From Usnea hakonensis (lineage: Eukaryota; Ascomycota; Lecanoromycetes; Lecanorales; Parmeliaceae), in the NCBI GenBank assembly GCA_013423325.1, contig BLJB01000194.1, positions 1 to 53,328 of the forward strand: a stretch of DNA of 53,328 bases, given 5' to 3'. Positions 31,253 through 41,864 of the stretch are shown here, piece after piece. A program made the position numbers and the translations under genes. Below the pieces are notes generated by a model, which did not search any database, was not told the origin of the DNA, and worked only from the letters and a program-made list of their open reading frames with translations. Each line of letters starts with the position of its first letter. The first letter of the stretch is position 1.

Positions 31253-33878
31253 ATGCCTTTCTTTAAGGAATTTCGTCGCAGAAAAACAAACTCCAAGACA
31301 GAAAATTCCCCAGACAGCTCCAACCACTCGAATGGTTCTAATGGCACCAATGGCACTGTTCCAACCACCAAATCCTCCTCTACCATTAATTCTGTCTATG
31401 CTTCCTCCACGCCCCCTTCATCAATACAACCCCAACAGTCCACTCCAAACTTAGTCATGAGCAAGTCAACCGGCGCAATGACACCTTTGCCTCAGAGGCC
31501 AATGCCCTTGAGTTCAGTGAGCAACAGAAGCAGCTTCATGGTACGTTTGCTTTCGCTTGGCAATGGAGGTCCTACTTCCATGCTACCAAAGTTGATGGAA
31601 GTCGAAGGTCCGTGCTGATGTGTCTACTGTAGGGACTAAACACGCCATCCATCAATGGAACTACTACACCCAAAATGCCAACCTCAAGCTTTGCGCCACG
31701 CATATTGTCTGTTTCTGACAATTCTTGGGTAGATGTTTCCTTACTCAGCCAATCGAGCGTCCTGTATGAGCTTCGCTAATGTTCTCGGATAGGTACATCA
31801 AAAAGTGCTCCTCGTATATGGTCAAATAGGCGACCCTTCGGAAAAACCACTCGACGGTACCTTGACCGTGTGCCATCATCAAGACAATTTTCCTGCAACA
31901 ATGTGGCCTGTCAGCGACTCCCACTTCAAAGCATTGGTCCATTTGACCCCTGGTCCCAACCGCTTACGCTTCGACTTTATGTCTCCAAAAGTAGCGTCAA
32001 ACAACTCTTCCCTACCCGCCCACTCTTCCTGGATGAACGTCAACTTCCTTCCATTGATCAACTCACCACCACTCCAACTTGTTATACTGCTAGGCAAGGA
32101 CTCTCCAGCCACTTTCGACGCCGTGCCGGAGCGAAAGCAGAGAGAAGGCAATGATTTGGACATAGCAATCCGAAAGTTCCGTATGGCGGCTTACTTATGG
32201 CAAGCCTTCACTGGGGAACAAATGTACCGCAATGGCTTTGGAAGGAGATGCTTTCGATTTGAGGAAGAATGGCAGACTGGTTCCTTGACTTTTCGGGATA
32301 AAGAGATGGGACAGATGAGGAATGAAGCCAAAGTGCATATCGTAAGGACAGAAAAGACGGTGAAAGAGCTTCGGAATCTAGATGTTGCACAACAGTACGA
32401 CAATGCGACTCACAAGGGTGAGCTATATAGCATTGCGATGGAAGCAGTCAACAAGCATTTCAAACCCGTCAAAGGGCAAATGCAGTACATCTCGTTATTG
32501 TTGCTTGACGCGCACTGGGATACGAAGGCGAAGACCATCACCGGTCACGCAGCTCTAGGCGGAGGGGCTGACGAGGTGCAGCTCGCAATCTTCGGCTCCC
32601 AAGCTCTTCAGAGCTATCCTGCAAGTATTGAGGAGGTAGTCCCTGCCTTCTCTGACTGTACCAGAACCAATACCAATTTTGTCGCAAACGATTGCAATGA
32701 GTCAGGGAGCAACTGGGAAGCCGCAAATATAGGAATAGGTGCTCATCTTCACGAGACGGGCCATTTATTCGGCTGTCCACATCAAGAGTCTGGCATCATG
32801 CTGCGGGATTACGTGCGTCTGAATCGTACCTTTCTTTGCAGGGAACCATATTCGACTCGCACAAAATCCCCGGGCGTCCGGTTGTGTTTACCGAAAGACG
32901 AGTGCGGTTGGCACAGACTTGATGCACTACGCTTCAAGTACCATCCCTGTTTTCGACTACCAACAGACGCGCCGCTCAATCCCGACGAGAGCATCCAAGT
33001 ATGGCCTGCCGATAAAGGAAAAGCTCTCATAACAGCTCCTACAGGTATTTCTTTTGTCGAAATATTCCCAGATGGAGACGATACTTGCCGCGCTTGGCTG
33101 GAATACAGTAATGGCGATGTCCAATCAGGCGGTCCGCCAAGACAGATCGTGCTTACCGAAAACGATCTAAAAGCTCGATTACCAGAGGACAGGAAGAGTA
33201 GTAAGAAGCTAAGGATCAAGATCTATTCTGCCGGGCAAGGTAATTATGAAGTGGTCGACTTCAGCGCGCTCGTGAAGTCAAAAACCCACGTGGTGAAACT
33301 TCCCAATGGGCAATTGGGGTTCAAGGGTTGCAAGCTGGGGAAGTCTGGCCAGGAAGGTAGCCAACCTGAGCAGGTCATACTTCAAACAGCTCATATACAA
33401 ACCAAGCTACTCACATTGGTAAAGGTGTATCACGGCTTTGCGCTGGATGGCATGGAGTTTGTGTATGAAGATTCAACGAGCCAGTTGTTTGGGAAAAGAG
33501 GAGGCCAGCCGGGTGGCAGCGAGTTCATGTTTGGTATGTTGAAAGCGCATACTCAACACGTTGCGACCAGAAACGCTCATCAGTCTTTAGATACACGAAG
33601 AGGCGAAATCTTGTTGGGGTTCTATCTGCGAGCTGGACTCTGGATTGACGGTATTGAAATCTTGACGAGTCTAGGCAGACGATCAGGTGTTTTTGGTAAT
33701 CCAAATGGTGGATCTGGGTATGTTTCCCTTTATCGCTCCACGAACTACTTCAAGCGGGCCCGCTAAGTGATCCGTGAACAGACACACCCTAATACCACCT
33801 CGAGGTTACAGCATCGCTGGTGTATCGGGCTCTTGCGGTCAATGGGTGGACGGATTTGAGCTCATCATCGCAAGGTAG
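31253..33878 (+). CDS. Metzincin-like zinc metallopeptidase with C-terminal jacalin-like domain (YIL108W type), 801 aa, four exons
   Basis: Exons are 31253-31540, 31633-31728, 31793-33717 and 33782-33878. The N-terminus (about 1-120) is Ser/Thr/Asn-rich and disordered. The body begins SWVHQKVLLVYGQIGDPSEK and DSHFKALVHLTPG. The zinc site HETGHLFGCPH starts at about residue 448 and fits HExxHxxGxxH, with three His ligands and a catalytic Glu. The C-terminal domain includes GRRSGVFGNPNGGSG, then after a 64-bp intron HTLIPPRGYSIAGVSGSCG and WVDGFELIIAR. This is the beta-prism (jacalin-like) pattern. The last intron matters: reading through it gives a false C-terminus ending near 33766. The yeast relative YIL108W is poorly characterised and I know of no established substrate. 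No signal peptide is visible, so a cytosolic location is likely. Confidence 0.9.
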
Positions 33879-35885
33879 TAGCTCAGGGACAAGCAGTGGC
33901 AAGGATCTGTCTGCATGAAATTTCGCTTAATCGTCTTTCTTATTGTCAATCGACTCCCGAGAGGGAAACATAAACGCATTTGGGTGGGTGTTTTTCCGTT
34001 GGTGATTGGGCAGCGGGTCGGCATCAAACAAATAGACATAATAGCATTTGCCAGCCAAGGTGACGGTTTTCAAGTCAAAATCGAGTGGCATATATGGCCA
34101 CACCCATATAGCTTGAAGATGTTGCTTCTGCTAGAAAAGACAGCTGGTGAGCAACGGGGCTCAGAAGAGAGCATGACGAAGATATGGCCTGGAGGGACGG
34201 GTTTTTAGACAGCTAAGCTTAGAGGTGTATGAGGCGATGAAGTTGCTTGGTCTTGGTATTTAAGGGCTCCATGTCTGATGACTGCGCTGATTCACAGGGA
34301 GGCGCGGATGACAAGACGTTGACATTTCTCATAAACAATGTTTCACTACTTCGGCCTGGTCATTTCCCGGAGGACCACAGAGTATGCTCCTTTACAGTAT
34401 ATAATCTTATACCATCTCTTTGCCCTGCGAGTGGAAGAAGCAAGCACCAAGTCATTCGATTAACAACGGAACAGTCTTTACCGCGAAGATCAGGCCATGC
34501 CTTGAACTGGTGCAAAGTACATCTTACCCATCGCCAGGATATTACCCATGGCAAGTCGCCGGTTCCTAGTCTGGAAATGGACCGCCATCTGCTTTGAGAG
34601 GGTGGGGAGGGGGGAGACCTAATAATAGGTGTCTAAGAAAGCAGTCAAAGCCAAGAAGAAGATCAAAAGAAGAAAGAAATATTACAGCCAATAGTTGTAA
34701 TTAATATAGAATGCCACCTTCACGTTGTGTAATCTTACGAGCAGACGCAATTGTATTGTACCTTTAATCTCCGACTCTGCGCCCCATTTTGTCAAAGGTA
34801 AGATATTAATAATACCTTAATACAAGGTAAAGGTCGAGAGGAAATGATCGACGGTCTAAGCCACACCCTCCATGAGGACCGAGGCTAAACGCCACGATTA
34901 ATGGCCGGAGATGACCTACCTTACCTTTGCCAATCTCGGTGCCAGCGCATGTAGAGGTCCAGGCTTCCGAAGATGCTTCCGGAGATGCTACCCAAGAAAA
35001 AAGGAGAAGAAAGAACCAAAAAAAGAAGACGACAAAAAAGGACTACCAAAAAGCAGAAAGCTCCATGCCGATTGTGATGTGCAACCGTGGATGTCCATCA
35101 ATCAGCTGAGCGCTTCGGTCAAGCCGTATACTACATTCCCGATGCCGCCTGATTCGCCCTTCTCCCTCGCTTCTTTTTCTTTTCCTCCTCTCTTCCGGTC
35201 TACAGCGATGTATGTTATGTCACACGCCATACCATGCGATCGAATTTCACACTTATACAACTCCAACATGGCCTCGTGATTAAATCCGTTTTTGCGAACC
35301 ATGGTTGCGCTTGGTCATCTGGTCCACCCAATGCTCGCGTCGCAGGTTAGACTCTCAACGTGTTTGAGAACATGTTCATGTATCTGTATTGCTGCTGCCT
35401 GCATCGACATTCGAGCGGCTCGATTTGGGTATCTTGTAAACCAGTCGAGGAAACGCGGCAAAATGGCTAAATACATCGTGTACGTTGAAGATATTATCGC
35501 AATTAAAAAGGTAACAACGACCATCAGCCCCTCCTATGTTCATCCACATGTTGCAACAATGACACGTATATCGTCTTATGCCAAACGGGCGGGGTATCGA
35601 AGAAGAGAACTTGAACAAAGAAATGCTTATGCAGTAGCTATCAATCTAGAACAAATAGTCGCGGCTCGTTGCACGCGGCTTCATAAAGGCTTTGAGGCAG
35701 TGTTGTACAGAAATGAGTCCACACTTCCATCAGGCTTCAATGGCATAGTCCTTCTGCAGAGTATGCTGACAGAACAGGCTTTTGAGGTCGAGTCTGGGGA
35801 AGCGGGCTAACATGGCATATCGTAGACGTCGTAATGCAAGTATGGGGTATCATAAAAATCAGAAAAGGGTTGCAGATTGCAAACC
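33879..35885. other. 2-kb convergent intergenic region with no recognised gene
   Basis: This lies between the 3' ends of the zinc-peptidase and CP2 genes, which is long for a convergent gap in this window. Frames at 34247-34597, 34911-35279 and 35292-35810 show no family, no consistent splice partners and odd composition. A low-complexity AAAAAAG/GAAG purine tract lies at about 34995-35060, and an AGGTAAG motif near 34793-34830. A long 3' UTR or a non-coding RNA is possible but not shown. Confidence 0.5.
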
Positions 35886-38593
35886 CTAGAATGAGAGTCT
35901 CATCTCTAGAGCCCCATTGCTGGTGCTCTTGGTAGGTGTTTGGGCAGCTTTGGGAGTACTCGCCCCGGAGCCTGCTTCCTGCTTGAAGCCAGGGCTGGCG
36001 TCCATTTGGGCGAATTCGACAATCATGTCTTGGCCCTCGGGGAGTTCTCGAACAACCTCGTCATCGACCATGATCTTGAGACCTCTTGGATTAAGTCTCA
36101 ATGTTCGTGTGACATCCGAAGGATCGACTCCGCACTTCATGGCGATGCTATTGATAAGCTCTTTGACCGTCCTTTCCATTAAGTAGACTGCCCTGTAGTA
36201 GTCTTCTCCGGGGTTGTCCCCGGGTACTTTGATGAGAACGTAAAAGCAGGCGATAGGTTTAATCGGCTTTTCTTGTGGAGCTTTGTATGAGGGATCGACT
36301 TCAAACGCGTTGATCCAATTCGACATCGTCTCGTCCATGTGCCCCTTTGGCACTTTGGTTGCTGTGTTGGAAGAAGAATAATCGGAAATGCTCGCGTTTG
36401 TGAATTGGGGACGAGCAATTGATCGTTCCCATTCATTCGACAGCTGCTGGTTTGGAATGTAAGGTACGGGTTTTTGAAAGCTTGCCGGCTCGCAGGGCCG
36501 CGAGTCGGATGGCACAGATCGTGAACTGGGCGAGGGTGAAGCTATGTAAGAGGTTGTGGGAGTCGACTCGGTAGGAACTTTGCAGTCCCAAGAAGTTCTG
36601 CGGTCAGAATGGCTGACCTTGGTTAAGTCCAAGGGCTCCCCCGGTAAGGCAACTGGAAAGAGGTCTGGATCATCTTGCTCATACCCTTTCAGATAGAGGA
36701 CGCTGACTGGGCGAGTCGAAGTGAACATGTCTTGCATGGTCGCAAGCTTCATGTGAAGGTCTTCCTCGACAGGAGGCCGACCATTTGATCCCTGGGATGA
36801 GATCGACCAAGTCCTTTTGTGCTTCTGAATTTTGCCCGGTCGATGACTGCCGCCTTTGTCCGCGCCACTCCTTTTGCGCTTTCCAACATCTTTGACCCCA
36901 TTCTCAACCTGAGTAATCTGCTGATTCAGCTTATCGATAGTCTTCTTGATATGCGCTATATCGTTCGAAAGCTTTCGTTCTGCGCCATGATCTCGGAAAA
37001 GCTTCACTTTACAAAAGCAGACTTCGGCGGTCGGGGCGGGGGGGGAATCTGGGGTACCGGAAGAGATAATTTCGGTTTTTGCACATAGGCGAACGGGAAT
37101 GCCTTTGACACCTTTGGAATGGCTGAAGTCAGTGGACAAGAAATTGAAGCGAACGGCTACCGAGCAATCTGCGCTTCTTGAGCCAGCCGATGGAGTCCAA
37201 GTCACGGAAAAGGAGTCGAATGATGCCGCCTCCAATTCGACACGAGGCCGTTTAGTTTCCTCGTCGCCTCCTTGATTCGGGTCAACGTACTCCACTGCTT
37301 GCAGCTTTCCGCCCCTCAGGTGGGATTCGGCCAAGCCTCGTCCTTCCTTCCACAATTGCCAGCACGCTGACGGCCGCTGTCTTTGCTGTTCGTCTTCGAA
37401 TGATATGCGGATTACGGTTCGATATTTGATCGGGCCAGCTGCGGGGCCCAAGCCCATGCTGTCGCTTATGGATACTGCATAGGCTTGACCTTTATTAAGG
37501 TAGGTGACAGGAATTTCATCAGAGTCTTTGATCATTGCTGTGGGCGCATTGAGCGTGACGCGATAACGGAAACTGGAGACAGTCTACGTGTTAGTTGCGG
37601 TGCTGATAGAATAGATATCAACGAACTTGCCTTTCCATTGTTGGCACAGGATGCGCTTGCGCGTTGCCCGAGCGTCCTGTTGAAAACCCCATAAATGCAG
37701 GATCCCTCAAAAGTCCTTCGTCTAGACTTGGTCTGTGGGGGCCCATAGCATGACCAGGGTGTTCCATCGTGTCGTACCCCGAATCTTGATGTATGAAGGA
37801 GCTAGGTGCATATGACAACTGCTGTGTAAAGCGGCTGGGATTCTGATATGGTTGTGAGTGGAGTAGATGGGCGTGGAAGCCGTGCATGTCTACCGCGGCT
37901 GTTGTGTCGCTTTGGCCTGCGGAATTTGGGACTGAAAGAGGTGTCCCCAATTGAAACCCCATACCTGGGGTATGCAAGTCACCTGCTTGATTGTTGTGGA
38001 AGACATGGTTCGTGCCTTCCGGGGTGGAACCGAAATCGCTGGATTGCTGGTTCGCGAAGGAAGCGAAGGCGAAGGAGTTGGTATCAAGAATGGAGGGGGT
38101 AAATCTCCACTGGTCGGGCTCGCCAAACCCGGAGTCCTGGTCTTTATTTGTATCTTGATCACCAAATTGTCTGCACTCAAAGGCAACAAGCGCGTGGTCA
38201 GTCGATTGGTCCATCAGACGGCAGACCAAACAAGCCCAAGAATAAGCAATACAAGGGTATGCAGCTGGTGGTGTTCCAAGAGACAGAAGCCTTTCGGGGG
38301 CTGGAAAGAACGAAGGAGATTAATCGTCGCACCTCTGATCCATTGTTGTGTCGATTGATATGCTCGTGAGCGAAGTTGAGGTCTCTATCGCAGACTCTGA
38401 CGATGGTACCGAAGATGGTGCAACGGCGGGCCCTACATGAGGAAAGGTTTGCTTAAAGGCAGCATAGAGCTCGTTGGCAGGCTTCTGCGAGTTCTTTCTG
38501 TGAAAGAGATGAAGAGTCAGCACACGCCGAGCGCAATGACATGGAAGGGCGGAGGATGAAGGAGTAGACGGGTACATACCTATTGCGAAACAT
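35886..38593 (-). CDS. CP2/grainyhead-family transcription factor, 801 aa, four exons
   Basis: Fungal grainyhead-like proteins bind DNA through a p53-like CP2 fold; in Neurospora the homologue has been linked to cell-wall remodelling genes. Exons are 38580-38593 (only 14 nt, MFRN), 38333-38497, 37631-38170 and 35886-37572. Intron 3 (37573-37630) starts with the donor AG/GCAAGT, a GC-AG intron. The adjacent GT two bases downstream breaks the frame, whereas GC joins PTMES to FRYRVTLNAPTAM. The N-terminus (about 1-235) is disordered and Gln/Ser-rich. The CP2 domain runs from about 240 to 480, with DSDEIPVTYLNKGQAYAVSI, YRTVIRISFEDEQQRQRP, CWQLWKEGR and VKGIPVRLCAKTEI. A helical segment (HIKKTIDKLNQQI) and a KRKR-type basic cluster follow. 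The C-terminus has a ubiquitin-like or dimerisation region. The promoter side is a 3.3-kb gene-free stretch. Confidence 0.92.
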
Positions 38594-41500
38594 GGCATGA
38601 AGTGACAGTGATTCCTCTGAGGAGGTTTATAAGGAGATGATGTAACTGGCAGAGCAAGGAGTGGCTGTGCAGGACGCTTTTAGATATATGCACGTCGTGT
38701 CCAGAAGGAGGGCATGGGGAAAGTAGGGTGCAATGATGGTATGAGGAAAGGACAATGGAAGAATTGGGTAGGGACCAGGTATATAGAAGCAAGTGTAAGG
38801 CCAGGAGAGTCTAATAGGCGCAGATGGTGAAGCATACGTAAGGTAGGTAGTATGATTTTTTTTCAAAGCGTGCGTTGTAGGAACAAGGTAGGTATGTAAA
38901 TATGGTGATTGTAGCCTTCACTTACACTAGTAAGATCGCTTTGGAAGCGATGAGTGGCTAATAGTGACTAAGAGTCCGTAAGTGGTTTTATTGACCGATG
39001 CGTGTACGTGTGCGTAATGGTAGTCTGAAGATGAGTACCCTGGGGCTGGATTGGCAGCATATTGGCGTGGACATGGGCATGGGTACGGGTAATTGGTACT
39101 GGTATTGGTATGGTTATATGAGATGGGGATATGGATAAAGGGTAAATAGTAAAGTAAGGTAGTCAAATAAAAATAATAATAATAGTAAAACGGGGCATAG
39201 TATGAATTAATGACACCCGAGCGTTAAGCGTCAAGGTTTGGAAATACGTACACAGTAAAGTAACAAAGTGAGGAACAAATAAAGAGAAGGAGAGGCCTGG
39301 ACGCCTGGATATGATGTGGATCTTCCGGTCTACGACAGTCTCAGATGCAAACTAAACCAAAAACCATGCAGGGATCTTTTGTTTTTTTACGCCACACGGA
39401 GGTCGAGAAGCCACTCCCCTTGGGCGCTAAAAACCCCCCGACAGAGGTTTCAATGTAGATCGCAGTATCGCTAAACTTCCTTCTGCCACACTGCCAAGTC
39501 CAACTAACTTTTATCCTTTACAACAAGCAATTTCCGTCGCTGCTTCTGTCTCCCCCTGTGGCGTTGGCCGACCTTCTTACCCCACCCCCCTGCAGTGTAC
39601 ACACCCATAGGGCAAATATTTCGTCCTTGCACTTCTCGGGCCTTTCTACCTTTCTTCTAACCTAAGTCCGTGTAAGACTCAGCCACACTTTCACTCCCGC
39701 TCGTTGCGGGAAAAGTAGGACTACGTACCTAAGGTAATAATAATAATAATTACTTTGACTTGGTAGTAGGAAAAGGTACCTAAGGTAGTGAAAAGTAAGA
39801 GAGGGAAAAGATTAAAGAAAGACCCTGAGAAGACTAGGCGCTTCACACGCTGAGATCACATGTGGCAGTACTTCGCAGGTGAAGCGGACAGACCTCATCA
39901 AACCTAGGTCACTAGTTTCTACCGTGCACTCTTACCCGCCTCTCCTATGATAATCATAGTACCGGCAGTAACTCCGTATTCTACTCACTCCTCAGCTTCT
40001 CATAGTAAACCGACTACTACCTCTGTATTATACTTAATTCAATACATTGATATGATGAAAACTTCTCATTTTTGGATTTCCCATTCAGCAATCGGCCGAC
40101 CAAGATGAAATTACCAAAGTTCGTGCACATCCCCCCAGTATGAGATTTTGCCCCCAAATCTACCGGTATCATCGGTCCAGCCGAAAGATTCCCATACCCT
40201 CCCGCATGAAAAAGAGGGCACCTGGGTTCTGCGTCAGCGTCAGCGCATGCAGAGAGCATGGGCCAATGGGATGGCAAAGATTTAGAGCCCCGCCTTCCCT
40301 TCCCCGGAGCACCCCTGAAGCTGCAGACGTTTGAGAGTGTTTTGTCTCTCTGGCTCGTTCCCACATCACGTATCTCTAGCCGTGGGGGTCATTCATCGAA
40401 CATTCTTACTGCTAGCTCACTGGGGTGGACTTGCCTTCGTCATGGGATTTCTGATCCAGAGGATGAACCGCCGATCGTTCTCTTTATGCGGGAAATTCCT
40501 TGGCAAAGCCAACTCAGCCACACTCTGCGTCATTCACTTTCCTCCGATTGGAGCAAGAGGCAAATTGTGGCTGAAAGATTTGCACAGCCACAGTCACCGT
40601 CTCGTCGTCGTCGCCCACGGTAGAATCTAGAGCAAATGTGATCGTCATCGCCCTGGGAAAAGTGGCGAGATCGACTTGCAATTTTGGAAGAGCCATATGT
40701 AATTTTCAAGCACTTACCGTTGAGTGATAGTCGTAATTTGATGCCCGAACATGTACCTTACATTGAGGGGACCAACAGGCACGAAACCGAGCTATTCTCT
40801 ATCCCACCAGTTAAGTGTAACGCAATGCTCATGATTTTATGGTACCTTTTTCTTGCAAAGGGTTGCTCTGTGCCGCTAGCCAGCAGAAGAAGGAAGCATT
40901 ATAGGACGTGAAATCGTCCTCGAACACAGGTCAGTCGTGAGCCTGATGCCTGAAGATTGCGAGATGATCATCGATGATAGCAACCGACTACATGGACGCA
41001 ATGGAATAGAAGTGTCGAGAGTCAAGCTTACCTGTTTCGCCGAGGCTTCCGCAATTCAGGCCGCAACGACTCTTTGTAGAGTAGGGAGCTATCTAATTGT
41101 GATTTCGCTTGAGGTAAAGGGCGTACATAAAGGACTGTGCAGTCCGCGAGTACGCCCTTTCAAATAGAGTAGTCTATCATCAAACGCCATGGCAGGATTG
41201 GATTGGCACTGCACTGGTTCCTGCTACTATCATGACAGTTGCCTACATAAACACGAAGAGCTGAAGGTAATCAGTGTTCCAACAAAGGAAGAGTCAAAGC
41301 ACAAGGCAGTACAAAACGTGCAGTGCCATCCAATCCGATGCGCCAATTGTTCCACGGGTACCTCAGCCCACAGATAGGAGTGCAACGGAAAGGCCTCCTG
41401 ATGATATAATCTGCGTAAATTTAAAAGAGATACCAAAGCAACAACGGAACGGAAAGGTCGAAGTCAGATTGCGACTTATCAACATACCCAAGTCATGAAT

Positions 41501-41864
41501 CTTGAACAAGGGCAGGCAGACTGAAATTCCGAATGTGAGATACTAAAGCAGGTAAGGTAAAATTGTACTAGTACTAGTGCTTGTACTATTACGGTACTAC
41601 CTCGGTAAGTAGCTTGGAGTTCAAGTAAGGTACGAGGGGAGGGGTAAATAAGGTAAGGTAGGTAACCTTCAGCTTGATTTTGGCTTCAAGACCTGACTTT
41701 AGAGACGACTCATTCTCCATACGTACCTTACCTTACCTACGCTCCTACGGCTCCCTAGAGCTAGGGCCAGAGCCTCACCTCACATTGTCCAACAGGAAAG
41801 CGTCCAACCCCTACCTCTACTAGTCTACCCTATCATACTGGAATATCACCATTCACCAGTCAAC
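38594..41864. other. 3.3-kb gene-free region between the CP2 factor (-) and OSH4 (+)
   Basis: This is the longest stretch without a gene outside the repeats. It probably holds a long upstream regulatory region and 5' leader for the CP2 factor plus the OSH4 promoter. It contains TAA/AAT microsatellites (about 39168-39188 and 39737-39754) and repeated AGGTAAGG/CCTTACCT motifs (38838-38850, 39145-39160, 39727-39787, 41548-41665 and 41723-41740). It also contains a perfect hairpin (41116-41160) and a 17-bp imperfect inverted repeat (about 41193-41212 with 41319-41338). The short frames here have no recognisable family. A non-coding RNA or upstream ORFs could be present. Confidence 0.5.
41116..41160 (+). 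other. Perfect two-stem hairpin, 45 nt
   Basis: The outer stem AAAGGGCGTAC (41116-41126) pairs fully with GTACGCCCTTT (41150-41160). Inside it GGACT (41132-41136) pairs with AGTCC (41141-41145) around a GTGC loop, with small ATAAA and GCGA bulges. All of this is read directly from the sequence. Function is unknown; candidates are a small-RNA precursor, an RNA structural element in a leader, or a cruciform-forming protein site. Confidence 0.6.

Noticed and set aside
34911..35279. 122-codon frame with a Lys-rich stretch
   Set aside because: The Lys run comes from a simple A/G purine tract; the rest shows no conserved pattern.
35292..35810. 172-codon plus-strand frame in the 2-kb convergent gap
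   Set aside because: No family is recognised, composition is unlike the neighbouring genes, and no supporting exon was found. It could be a non-coding transcript, but I cannot support a gene.
40017..41377. Several 60-120-codon frames in the region upstream of OSH4
   Set aside because: They occur on both strands with overlapping positions, have no family, and lack consistent splice joins.
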